A stretch of DNA of 64,000 bases, taken from positions 36,581 through 100,580 of the forward strand of contig WTGI01000043.1 of assembly GCA_011523635.1 (NCBI GenBank). The letters run 5' to 3'. This DNA is from Acidimicrobiia bacterium (lineage in GTDB: Bacteria > Actinomycetota > Acidimicrobiia > Spongiisociales > Spongiisociaceae). The notes under the pieces are model-generated. The model was given only the letters and a program-made list of their open reading frames with translations. It ran no database searches and was not told where the DNA came from. Position 1 is the stretch's first letter. The number at the start of each line of letters is the position of its first letter. The position numbers and the translations under genes were made by a program. This document shows, piece after piece, positions 49,124 through 59,294 of the stretch.

Positions 49124-50328
49124 GGCAGAGGAGCCGGGAAGTCCTCCGGGTAGATCTTCGGCATCGCCTCGTCGAGCACGAAGTTGGTGCCGTTAATGCC
49201 ACGGGATGTGCCCCAGATAAAGAAGTCCACCTCGTGTACCTCGCCGTTCTGGACCGCTACGAGCTCTCTCCAGATCACATGGTCAACGAGTTGCTCGGAC
49301 ACCGGTTCCGGGGGTGTAGGCCCGAATCCGTACGTCTGGACGAAGATGACGTCGGGGTCGATACCCAGCAACTGCTCCACAGAGAAGCTCGGGAACGGCT
49401 GGTGGATGTCACAGCCGGAGAACTCCGGGGCGTAGACCGCTGCATGGGCCAGCGCATCGACGGCCGGCGTACACACAGTGTCGGCCCCGATGTTCACGTC
49501 GGACCCGTACACGACCATGACGGACCTCTTGGTGGTGACTCCCGCAACATACTGCTCGAGCCGGGACTCGAATGCTGCCACCGCGTCCTCGGCCTCGTGT
49601 TCCATTCCGAGGAGGATTCCGATCTCGACGACATGCGCGAGCATCCCCTCGACACCGACCGGGTTGACGATGAATAGCGGTGCGATGCTCTCGAGTGCGG
49701 CGCGCAGGCCGTCGTGAACGCCGCCGAGCCCGATGACTATGTCGGGGTTCGCCGCAGCGATGTCTTCCAGGCTTGGCTCGAAGAAGGAACCGCTGACGGG
49801 ACCGATTTCGTTCTCGTCCGGTCCCCAGTAGGCCGGATCCCGGTGGAGCAAGTCATTCGCAGCCACGGGCTTGACACCTAGCACGAACATCGTGTCCACG
49901 CAGAGCCCTGTGAGGCAGACAACCCGGACCGCCGGCGCTTCCAGCGTGACCATCGCACCCGTAGCATCCTCGACGCTGGGCGGAGCCGCGGCATCGTCCT
50001 CGTGCTCGTGCTCGTGCTCGTCATCCTCGTGTTCGTGCTCGTCGTCTTCGTGCTCGTGGTGGTCGTCTTCGTGCTCGTCCTCGTCGTCTTCGTGTTCGTG
50101 GTGGTCGTCTTCGTCGTCGTGGTCGTGGTCGTGGGTTGTCGGGGGTGCGGAGGTGGTGGTTGTGGCCGAGGTGGTGGTTGTGGCCTCGGCCATCACGGTG
50201 GTGGCCACCGTGTCGTCGCTCGCTTCGTCTCCGCCACATGCCGCTGCTACCAACACCAGCGCCAGCATCGCGGCGGCGGTCCGGGCTATCCGACCGGGCC
50301 TGGCCCTGGGTACCTGGACACGCAACAT
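49120..50328 (-). CDS. FecB/BtuF-type substrate-binding lipoprotein with His/Asp/Glu-rich linker
   Basis: Lipobox LVAAAC; linker HDHDHDDEDDHHEHEDDEDEHEDDHHEHEDDEHEHEDDEHEHEHEDD; then FecB-like domain (PSLEDIAAANPDIVIGLGG). Confidence 0.9.
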   Translation of the reverse strand: MLRVQVPRARPGRIARTAAAMLALVLVAAACGGDEASDDTVATTVMAEATTTTSATTTTSAPPTTHDHDHDDEDDHHEHEDDEDEHEDDHHEHEDDEHEHEDDEHEHEHEDDAAAPPSVEDATGAMVTLEAPAVRVVCLTGLCVDTMFVLGVKPVAANDLLHRDPAYWGPDENEIGPVSGSFFEPSLEDIAAANPDIVIGLGGVHDGLRAALESIAPLFIVNPVGVEGMLAHVVEIGILLGMEHEAEDAVAAFESRLEQYVAGVTTKRSVMVVYGSDVNIGADTVCTPAVDALAHAAVYAPEFSGCDIHQPFPSFSVEQLLGIDPDVIFVQTYGFGPTPPEPVSEQLVDHVIWRELVAVQNGEVHEVDFFIWGTSRGINGTNFVLDEAMPKIYPEDFPAPLP

Positions 50329-50370
50329 TCCGACTCTCCTTCTCCGGGGTTTCTCCTTCTCCCGAGTACA

Positions 50371-50393
50371 ATAATGAGACTGATTCTCATTAT
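50371..50393. promoter_or_regulatory. Fur/Zur-family-like operator in divergent intergenic region
   Basis: ATAATGAGA-CTGAT-TCTCATTAT perfect 9-bp inverted repeat; resembles the Fur-family TGAGAATGATTATCA core. Confidence 0.7.
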
Positions 50394-50440
50394 CAATCCA
50401 GCCCGCGCCCGTGCGGGCAACGGAGGCGCGAAGACCGCAC

Positions 50441-52177
50441 ATGATGATTCACCGGCGAATCGTGGGACTGACTGTTGGCGTGCGCCCGCTCCTGGGCCTC
50501 TCCATCGCGCTTGGCCTTGCCGTCTCCGCGACCTGGGTTGCCCAGGGCGTGCTCATCGCGCTCGTCGTGCGGCGAATCCTCGACGGCGGTGGCTGGACTG
50601 CGATCGCTGGTTCCGTTGCTGCCGTCGCCAGCCTGACCCTGCTTCGCGCCGCACTGATATTCGCCCGCGAAGTCCTGGCAAAGAAGGTCTCAGCCGTCGT
50701 CAAGACCAAGCTGCGCCTCCGGCTGTTCGCTCAGTTGCTCCTGCTCGGACCCGGTTACCTGGAGCACACGGAGACGGGCAAGGTGCAAGCGACGCTGGTC
50801 GATGGTGTCGAGGCACTCGAGTCGTATGTCGGCTACTACCTGCCCCATGCGGTGGTGTCGGTCGTCGTTCCGATCTGCATCGTCGTGGTCATCCTGGCTC
50901 TCGATCCCCTCATCGGCGTTGTCGTCCTGGCCTTCGCGCTGGCCGTGCCGCTCATCCCCCGGATCTGGGACCGCATCCTCGGCGAGTACGGCCAGCGACA
51001 CTGGGCCGCGTACTCGTCGCTGGATGCGCAGTTTGTCGACTCCATGCAGGGCATGGTCACGCTGAAGGCGCTGAACGCGAGCGAGCGGCGAGGAGACCAG
51101 CTCCGCGCTGCGAGCCAGGCGCTCTACCGAGCCACAATGGCCCAGCTCTCGATCTCGATGATCCGGAACGGACTGGTCGGATTCGCGATGAGCGCAGGCG
51201 TGGCGCTCGCCGTCGGCATCGGAAGTTTCCAGGTCGTTGCCGGCGACCTGGGCATCGCCGCGCTGCTGATCATCCTCTTCCTCTCGGCCGAGTGCTTTCG
51301 ACCGCTCGTCGAACTGGACGCCTACTGGCATGCCGGCTACATGGGCATTTCGGCTTCGACGGGCATATTCGAACTGCTCGATACCGAACCCGGGATTCGT
51401 GACGCGGCCGCCGGGAGGACCGCCACCGCCACATCACCCGGCGGAACGATCGCCCTCCACGGCGTCACGTTTCGCTACTCGAGTGACGCCCGCCCGGCCC
51501 TAGAGGATGTCTCCCTGGAGATTCGCGAGGGCGAGACGGTCGCGATCGTCGGTAGCTCCGGCGCTGGCAAGACCACGGTGGCTTCACTCCTGCTCCGGTT
51601 CTTCGATCCGCAGGAGGGCCGGCTGACGTTCGGCGAGACGGACTTCCGCGACATCCCCCTGGACGACCTGCGGCGGTCCATCGGCTACGTCTCCCAGGAC
51701 ACGTACCTCTTCCACGGGACCATCGAGGACAACCTCCGGATCGGCCGGGACGACGCCACACCGGAGGCAATCCGGGATGCCGCCGGGAAGGCGAACATCC
51801 ACGCATTCATCCAGTCGCTTCCGAGCGGCTACCACACCGTGGTGGGCGAGCGCGGCGCGAAGCTGTCGGGCGGTGAACGCCAGCGCATCGCCATCGCCCG
51901 CGCCCTCCTGAAGGATGCGCCGGTTCTCATCCTCGATGAGGCCACCTCGAACCTCGACGGCGCCAACGAGGCGGCGATCCGGGAGGCACTCGGCCTCCTC
52001 ACGCGAGGGCGGACCACCATCATCATCGCCCATCGCCTCTCGTCAGTCGTCAACGCGGACCGCATCGTGGCGCTAGACAACGGCCGGGTCGCTGAGTCGG
52101 GCCGGCACGGGGATCTCGTGTTGCGCGGTGGCCACTACGCGGAACTGGTTCGCGCCCAGCGGGAAGGCGCCTCATGA
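50441..52177 (+). CDS. ABC exporter-fold protein (TMD-NBD), YbtP/IrtA-like half
   Basis: VAIVGSSGAGKTTVASLLLRFFDP, LSGGERQRIAIARALLKDAPVLILDEATSNLD; start within ORF 50411-52177. Confidence 0.9.
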   Translation: MMIHRRIVGLTVGVRPLLGLSIALGLAVSATWVAQGVLIALVVRRILDGGGWTAIAGSVAAVASLTLLRAALIFAREVLAKKVSAVVKTKLRLRLFAQLLLLGPGYLEHTETGKVQATLVDGVEALESYVGYYLPHAVVSVVVPICIVVVILALDPLIGVVVLAFALAVPLIPRIWDRILGEYGQRHWAAYSSLDAQFVDSMQGMVTLKALNASERRGDQLRAASQALYRATMAQLSISMIRNGLVGFAMSAGVALAVGIGSFQVVAGDLGIAALLIILFLSAECFRPLVELDAYWHAGYMGISASTGIFELLDTEPGIRDAAAGRTATATSPGGTIALHGVTFRYSSDARPALEDVSLEIREGETVAIVGSSGAGKTTVASLLLRFFDPQEGRLTFGETDFRDIPLDDLRRSIGYVSQDTYLFHGTIEDNLRIGRDDATPEAIRDAAGKANIHAFIQSLPSGYHTVVGERGAKLSGGERQRIAIARALLKDAPVLILDEATSNLDGANEAAIREALGLLTRGRTTIIIAHRLSSVVNADRIVALDNGRVAESGRHGDLVLRGGHYAELVRAQREGAS

Positions 52178-53985
52178 CCACGATGGCCAACCCCAGGACC
52201 GCGCCCGCGGCGAGCGGACAGAAGGCGACCCGATTCTCGTCCGGGTTCTGGCAACTCCTCTGGATGATCCGGGGTTACTACGGCCTCATGGCGCTGGCAA
52301 TCGTGACGGGCGTGTTGAACCAGGGCGCCACGATCGCATCCGCGGCGCTCGGCGCCTACATGGTCGGCCAGGTCGCTGTTGGCGCGACCGCCACCGACCT
52401 TCGCACGCCTGCGGTCGCGCTGGGGGCCGCCGTCATCCTTCGGGCTGTAATGGCCTGGGCCGAGATGTGGATAGCGCATGATCTGGCCTACCGGATCCTC
52501 GCCGAACTCCGCGGCCACCTCTACGACGCGCTCGAACGGCTCGCCCCCGGATACCTGATCCGGCGGCGGTCCGGGGACGTGGCGTCTGCCGCTATGGCCG
52601 ACATCGAAACCGCCGAGTGGTTCTATGCCCACACCGTCGGAACGTTCGTAGTGGCCGTCGTGGTTCCGCTCCTGGCGTTCGCCACCCTCGGAGTGATGCA
52701 CTGGACCCTTGCGCTCGTGCTCCTGCCCTTCGCTGTTCTGGTGGCGGGCGCGCCATTCGTGCTGAGGCGTCGCGCCGCCAGGCAGGGCGAGGCGCTGAGG
52801 GCCGACCTCGGCAATCTGAACGCGGAAGTCGTGGACGGCGTGCAGGGCCTGCGCGAACTGGTGGCTTTCGGCTCCCAGCGAAGGTTCCTCGCCAACCTCG
52901 AGTCCCACAGCAACCGGCTCGTCCGCTCGCAGCTGGTCTACGGAATGCGCGCCGGGATCGAGCAGGGCGCCGTCGTGGCCTTCATGAGTTGCGGCATGCT
53001 GAGCGTCGTTGCGGTTGCGGCAAACCACGTTTCCCGTGGTGACCTCGACCCCGCCTACTACCCCGTCGTGATCACGCTCGCCATCTTCGTCTTCATCCCG
53101 ATTCTCGCCATCGCGAATGTGGCCCAGAGCCTCGGGATCGTCTTCGCCTCAGCCGAACGCGCCTTCCACCTGTTGCGCGAACCGGCACCCGTCACAGACG
53201 CGCCGGGGGCCATCCCGCCGGAGTCCGAGGTGGAGCCCCGGGTCACGTTCACGGGAGTGACGTTCGGCTACCCCGGCGGTGGCGATCCCGCTCTCCGGGA
53301 TGTCTCGTTCGAGATCGCGCCCGGGGAGACCGTAGCGCTCGTCGGCCATTCCGGCGCGGGCAAGACCACGTGCGCGAGCCTGCTCATGCGATTCTGGGAC
53401 GCTGACGCCGGGACCATCGCCATCGGGGAACACGACGTGCGCCGGCTGCCCCAGCGCTTCCTTCGAGAGATCATCGCGTGGGTGCCCCAGGACATCTACC
53501 TCTTCAACACCAGCTTGCGGGAGAACATTCGCATGGCGCGCCCCGACGCCACCGACGGCGAGATCGAGAACGCGGCACGGACGGCCCTGGCGCACGAGTT
53601 CATCACCGAGATGCCCCGCGGCTACGACACTGTCGCAGGTGAGCGGGGCGTCCAGATGTCCGGTGGCCAGCGCCAGCGCATCGCGATCGCCCGCGCCCTG
53701 CTGAAGGACTCACCCGTGCTCGTACTCGACGAGGCTGTGTCGAGTCTCGATACTCGCAACGAGCAAGAGCTGAACCTGGCGCTCCATGCCGTCCGTCAGG
53801 GGCGGGCGACACTCGTCATCGCTCACCGGCTATCGACGATTCGCAGCGCCGACCGGATCGTCGTCCTCGAGGAGGGGCGAGTCGTGGAACAGGGCACCCA
53901 TGACGACCTCCTCGCTCACGGCCGCGTCTACCGCCCGCTGATCGCCGCTCAGACCGAGGCGGCCCACCGTGTCTCCATCCAGTAG
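52174..53985 (+). CDS. ABC exporter-fold protein (TMD-NBD), YbtQ/IrtB-like half
   Basis: VALVGHSGAGKTTCASLLMRFWD, MSGGQRQRIAIARALLKDSPVLVLDEAVSSLD; 4-bp overlap with preceding gene. Confidence 0.9.
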   Translation: MTTMANPRTAPAASGQKATRFSSGFWQLLWMIRGYYGLMALAIVTGVLNQGATIASAALGAYMVGQVAVGATATDLRTPAVALGAAVILRAVMAWAEMWIAHDLAYRILAELRGHLYDALERLAPGYLIRRRSGDVASAAMADIETAEWFYAHTVGTFVVAVVVPLLAFATLGVMHWTLALVLLPFAVLVAGAPFVLRRRAARQGEALRADLGNLNAEVVDGVQGLRELVAFGSQRRFLANLESHSNRLVRSQLVYGMRAGIEQGAVVAFMSCGMLSVVAVAANHVSRGDLDPAYYPVVITLAIFVFIPILAIANVAQSLGIVFASAERAFHLLREPAPVTDAPGAIPPESEVEPRVTFTGVTFGYPGGGDPALRDVSFEIAPGETVALVGHSGAGKTTCASLLMRFWDADAGTIAIGEHDVRRLPQRFLREIIAWVPQDIYLFNTSLRENIRMARPDATDGEIENAARTALAHEFITEMPRGYDTVAGERGVQMSGGQRQRIAIARALLKDSPVLVLDEAVSSLDTRNEQELNLALHAVRQGRATLVIAHRLSTIRSADRIVVLEEGRVVEQGTHDDLLAHGRVYRPLIAAQTEAAHRVSIQ

Positions 53986-54244
53986 ACGCCCAGACCCGAC
54001 GCGACCTCCGTTTTGGCCTGCTCCGGAGAACCCCGCAGAACTTGTTTCTCGGCACGCTCTGGCCGGCTCACAGCGGGCGGCACAATACAACTTGGATGTA
54101 CAGTCGTACATGGAACCTCTTGGGAACGGAGGTCAACTCCGGCCACAGGGCTGCGGTGGTTGCCGAACTGGTCGGTGAGAGGTTCTCGGTGACCCCGCAG
54201 CGTAGATTCCCTTCAACGGCGGAAACGAAAGGGTCATTTGAGAC

Positions 54245-54973
54245 ATGTTCCTCTCCCTGCTTTGCGTTGAATCCGATGACGTGCCGGAGCGGATGCTGGT
54301 GGTCGGCGATCCCGACCGCGCCCTGCGGGCGGCCTCGCGGCTCGACGGCGCCACCGAGATAGGTCGCTTCCGGGAATACGTCACCCTGGTGGGCCACCAC
54401 CGGGGGACCCGGGTCGGGGTGTCCTCCCACGGGGTGGGGGCGGCGGGTGCCGCGGTGTGCTTCGAGGAGCTGTTTCTGGCCGGCGTGCAGCGTGTGATCC
54501 GGGCGGGGACCTGCGGAGGCATGCAGGCCGACGTGAGGGACGGCCACCTGGTGATCTCGACCGGAGCGGTGCGCAACGAGGGCTACACCTCCCAGATAGT
54601 GCCCGATGGCTATCCCGCCCTGGCTTCGGTCGAGGTGGTGATGGCGCTGCGGCGCGCCGCCGAGGGCGCCGAGAACATCCACGAGGGAGTGACGCTGACC
54701 AATGCCGCATTCTTCACCCACGACATTCTGGGCTCCCCGGTGGCCATGTGGCAGAAGACCGGAGTGAAGGCGGTGGAGATGGAGGCCGCGGCGCTGTTCG
54801 TGCTGGCCGGACTGGCGGGGAGGCAGGCGGGCGCCATCCTGGCGGTGGACGGCGACCCGCTCGCGCAGAAGAACGAGGACATGGACTACTACAACCCTCA
54901 TCGGGACGTGGTCCGGGACGCAGTGGGTCGGATGATCGACATAGCCTGGGACGCCTTGGTCGACGATCGGTAG
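54245..54973 (+). CDS. Nucleoside phosphorylase (uridine/purine phosphorylase family)
   Basis: MLVVGDPDRA, THGVGAAGA-type SHGVGAAGAAVCFEEL, IRAGTCGGMQ, VKAVEMEAAALFVLA. Confidence 0.9.
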   Translation: MFLSLLCVESDDVPERMLVVGDPDRALRAASRLDGATEIGRFREYVTLVGHHRGTRVGVSSHGVGAAGAAVCFEELFLAGVQRVIRAGTCGGMQADVRDGHLVISTGAVRNEGYTSQIVPDGYPALASVEVVMALRRAAEGAENIHEGVTLTNAAFFTHDILGSPVAMWQKTGVKAVEMEAAALFVLAGLAGRQAGAILAVDGDPLAQKNEDMDYYNPHRDVVRDAVGRMIDIAWDALVDDR

Positions 54974-55059
54974 CCGAACCGCACCCCCTTCCGCTCACCC
55001 ACCCGCAGACATCATCACCCGCGGGTCCGAGCGGCTTGTTACGGCGCCTTCCTACCGAG

Positions 55060-56060
<1,001 letters not shown>

Positions 56061-56064
<4 letters not shown>

Positions 56065-56561
56065 GGCAGCGCCTCCTCGATCAGCCGGAGCCGTTCCCGG
56101 TAACCGGCGCCGGTGATGTCGTGCGCCCACATGATCAGGGCGTCCTCGTCCCGGTAGTAGTGCTTCCGCACCCCCACCGGGGCCATGCCGAACTTCCGGT
56201 AGAAGTCCTGGGCGCGCCGGTTCGAGGCCCGGACCTCCAGGGTCAGGTGCTCGGCGCCTCCCGCCAACCCGACATGCACCAGCGCCAGCATGAGACGGGT
56301 TCCCACGGCGGGCACCGGCGCCGGGCGCTGGGTGGCCAGCGTGTTGATGTGGGCATCGCGTTCCACCAGCATGAGACCGCCGTAACCGACCACCTGCTCC
56401 TCGTAGTCCGCCACCAGATACGACCGGCCCGGAGCGTCCAGCTCCGCCTCGAACACCTCGCGGGACCACGGCATCCGGAAGGTGGCGGCCTCGAGCTCCA
56501 GGATCTGATCCAGGTCCTCCGTCAGCAGGTCCCGGACCACGAGCCCACCGTTCAGGACCAC
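56061..56561 (-). CDS. rimI: Ribosomal-protein-alanine acetyltransferase (GNAT)
   Basis: RDLLTEDLDQILELEAATFRMPWSREVFEAEL ... LEVRASNRRAQDFYRKFGM; GTG start; between tsaD and tsaB. Confidence 0.85.
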
Positions 56562-57256
56562 AGGCCCGCCTCCCGGCGGTGCACCGAGCCGAGCGTGACG
56601 TCCGGCTCCCGCATGTAGAAGGGACGCACCTCCCTGGGATGGCCGAACTCCCCCCGCCCTGCCTTCGAGACCACCATCTCGGCCAGGGCGTCCGCCGACG
56701 GGTAGCGGGGCATACCGGTCCGGACTCCTCGCAATCCGCGCAACACCGAACGCGGGAGGGCCTCCCAATCGCCCACCACCAGGATCTCCCTGGCATCGGA
56801 CTCGAGGATGCCCCGGAACTGCTGGTAACCGACCAGCTCGGGTGGCGCATCCAGCGCCGCGCCGCCGGGGACCGGCTGGTAACCGGCCACCGCCACCTCG
56901 CCGCGGCGTACGTCCACCACCGCCCAGATGTACCTGTGCCCGGTGGTGGCCCGCAGGGCCAGAGCATCCAGCGAGGAGGCGCCCATGATCGGGACGCCCA
57001 GCATCGTGGCCAGGCCCTGGGCGGTGGCGATACCGACCCGGACGCCGGTGAAGAGGCCCGGCCCCACATCGACCACCACGGCATCCAGGTCTCCTGGCTG
57101 CCATCCGGCCTGGGCGAAGCAGAAGTCGATGGCCGGAACGAGGAAGGCATCGTGGTCCCGGCTTCCGGAGCGGCCGGCGGAGGCCACCAGCCGCCTCGAC
57201 TCCACGAGCGCCACCGACGAGGCCCCCGTGGCGGTATCGATACCGAGGATCCTCAC
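56552..57256 (-). CDS. tsaB: tRNA threonylcarbamoyladenosine biosynthesis protein TsaB
   Basis: ILGIDTATGASSVALVE ... VDVGPGLFTGVRVGIATAQGLA. Confidence 0.95.
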   Translation of the reverse strand: MRILGIDTATGASSVALVESRRLVASAGRSGSRDHDAFLVPAIDFCFAQAGWQPGDLDAVVVDVGPGLFTGVRVGIATAQGLATMLGVPIMGASSLDALALRATTGHRYIWAVVDVRRGEVAVAGYQPVPGGAALDAPPELVGYQQFRGILESDAREILVVGDWEALPRSVLRGLRGVRTGMPRYPSADALAEMVVSKAGRGEFGHPREVRPFYMREPDVTLGSVHRREAGLWS

Positions 57257-57732
57257 CTTCGCACGCCCTGGGCCGCTTCCCGCATGGCGGGTTCGAGCCG
57301 GCGGCCGGTCCACGGCTCCGAGGGGCAGAGCCGGATCGTCCGGGTTCCGTCACCGGTACCCTCGATCTCCACCGACAGGCAGGTGTCGGGGAGGCGACCG
57401 GCCACCACATCGCCCCACTCGATGAGCAGCACGCCGTCTCGAGCCGCTTCGATCAGGTCGAGGTCCTCGAATTCACCGGACGAGCCGATCCGGTAGACAT
57501 CGGCGTGGAGCAACGGCATGAACCCGTCCCGGTAGTGGCGGGACAGGACGAAGGTCGGCGACGTGAGCGGCTCCGCCACGCCGATGCCCTCGCCGATGCC
57601 GGCGGCCAGCACCGTCTTACCGGCCCCGAGGGATCCGGAGAGGAGGATTATGTCGCCCGGTTGGACCAACCCGGCCAGGGCCCGGCCGATCCGGCGAGTG
57701 TCGCCCGCGGTGGGCGCCTCGACGACGATCAT
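57253..57732 (-). CDS. tsaE: tRNA threonylcarbamoyladenosine biosynthesis ATPase TsaE
   Basis: LLSGSLGAGKTVLAAGIGEGIGV, LTSPTFVLSRHYRDG, LLHADVYRI, IEWGD. Confidence 0.95.
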   Translation of the reverse strand: MIVVEAPTAGDTRRIGRALAGLVQPGDIILLSGSLGAGKTVLAAGIGEGIGVAEPLTSPTFVLSRHYRDGFMPLLHADVYRIGSSGEFEDLDLIEAARDGVLLIEWGDVVAGRLPDTCLSVEIEGTGDGTRTIRLCPSEPWTGRRLEPAMREAAQGVRR

Positions 57733-58373
57733 CCGAACAGGCCGAGCTGTTCGTAGGAGTCGGGCACATCCGGGGCGCCGGCCTGGGCCTCCGGATCCGC
57801 CAACCGCTCCCGGGCGGTTCGCACCGCCAACTCCAGATCGGCCTTGATGGTCGCCTCCATGGCGGGACCGCTCCGCAATGCCGCCGCGGGATGGAAGGTC
57901 GGGATCACCACCCGCCCCCACCACGGGTACACCTGGCCTCGGGTGCGGGTGATACCCACCGATGTCTTGAGGAGGAGCTTGGTCGAGAAGTTGCCCATCG
58001 TCATGACCACGGCCGGGTCCACCAGCCGGAGTTGGTCGACCAGGAAGTGCTTGCAGGCGTCTATCTCGTCCGGGCGGGGATCCCGGTTGTTCGGAGGCCG
58101 GCACTTCACCACGTTGGCGATGTACACCTCGCTCCGATCCAGACCCACCTCACCGAGAAGCCGATTCAACAGCATGCCCGCCTTGCCCACGAACGGCAGG
58201 CCTTCCTTGTCCTCGTTGTAGCCGGGACCCTCGCCGATGAACATGATGTCCGCCTCGGGCGAACCGTCGGCGAAGACGGCCTGAGTACGTCGTTCGTGAA
58301 GGCGGCAGGCCGTGCAGGTGGCCGCCTGTCCGGCCAGTTCGTCCAGGCGCGCCCGGATCTCCACCCGGGTCAC
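57729..58373 (-). CDS. Family 4 uracil-DNA glycosylase
   Basis: CTACRLHERRTQAVFADGSPEADIMFIGEGPGYNEDKEGLPFVGKAGMLLNRLL, ANVVKCRPPNNRDP, FHPAA. Confidence 0.95.
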   Translation of the reverse strand: MTRVEIRARLDELAGQAATCTACRLHERRTQAVFADGSPEADIMFIGEGPGYNEDKEGLPFVGKAGMLLNRLLGEVGLDRSEVYIANVVKCRPPNNRDPRPDEIDACKHFLVDQLRLVDPAVVMTMGNFSTKLLLKTSVGITRTRGQVYPWWGRVVIPTFHPAAALRSGPAMEATIKADLELAVRTARERLADPEAQAGAPDVPDSYEQLGLFG

Positions 58374-59281
58374 GAGCCGGATTCCGTCCGGTCAGGATCG
58401 TTCTGACGAGCGCCGGTCACCGCCGCGGCGATAGCCCGTCCGGTGGCGACAAAGGCGGCCTCGCCCAACGCATCTGGATCGCCCATCAACTCTCCACAGG
58501 ACACCGCGAACGCCGAGTCGCCATCATATCGGGTGTGGGACGGCCGGATACAGGCTGCCACCGCATCCTGGGACCGCACACACAACCGGAATAGGTCGTC
58601 CCGCTCCAGGCGGGCATCGGTGGCCACCGCCACGAGCGTGGTGTTGGCGTGGGGTGTGACGGCGGAGGCGGCCGGGCCGGGGACCATCTCGCCACCGGTG
58701 AGCGGAGTCCCTTCGAGGGTGAAGACGTCGCCCACCGCGTTGACCACGGCCAGCACGCCGACCGTCGCGGCGCCGACCTCGATCCGGGCGGATCCGAGCC
58801 CGGAGGGCCGGACCGCAGCCGGGCCGCGCCACTGCGAGGTGGTTGCGCCCCGGCCGGCGCCGACCCGCCCCTGACGTACGGGCGCCGGCGAGCGGCTCCG
58901 GTAGGCGAGTGCTCCCTCCGGCGCTCCGGGATGGAAGCCGGATGGTCGATCGAGGTCGTAGATGACCGCGGCGGGGACGATGGGAACCGGGCCGTTGCGG
59001 GTGGGATGCCCCCGGCCGTCGGCGGCCAACTCCCGGACCACCCCGTCCGCTGCGGCCATTCCGAAGGCCGACCCTCCGGTGAGCACCAAGGCCTGGATCT
59101 GCTGGACCCGCATCCCGGGGCCGAGCAGCGCTGTCTCGCGGCTTCCCGGCGCCGCTCCCCTGATCTCCGTCGCCGCCACGTTGGGCTCGGGGAACACCAG
59201 CACGGTGACCCCGGTGCGGTGCTCCTCCGATGTCCAGTGCCCGACCTCCACACCCGGTACCGCGGTAATGGTTTCGTTCAC
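58370..59281 (-). CDS. P1 (DmpA) family N-terminal nucleophile aminopeptidase
   Basis: GVEVGHWTSEEHRTGVTVLVFPE, LVLTGGSAFGMAAADGVVREL, TTLVAVATDARL. Confidence 0.9.
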   Translation of the reverse strand: MNETITAVPGVEVGHWTSEEHRTGVTVLVFPEPNVAATEIRGAAPGSRETALLGPGMRVQQIQALVLTGGSAFGMAAADGVVRELAADGRGHPTRNGPVPIVPAAVIYDLDRPSGFHPGAPEGALAYRSRSPAPVRQGRVGAGRGATTSQWRGPAAVRPSGLGSARIEVGAATVGVLAVVNAVGDVFTLEGTPLTGGEMVPGPAASAVTPHANTTLVAVATDARLERDDLFRLCVRSQDAVAACIRPSHTRYDGDSAFAVSCGELMGDPDALGEAAFVATGRAIAAAVTGARQNDPDRTESGS

Positions 59282-59294
59282 GGCCCACCGCCCC

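Noticed and set aside
49990-50140. CRISPR-like or tandem repeat array (GTGCTCGTGCTCGTCATCCTCGTG...)
   Set aside because: No spacer structure; imperfect codon-level repeats encoding the His/Asp/Glu linker
50002-51402. 466-aa + ORF beginning MLVLVLVILVFVLVVFVLVVVV
   Set aside because: Antisense of the His/Asp/Glu-coding tract plus a shifted frame of the ABC gene; the hydrophobic start is a codon-composition artefact
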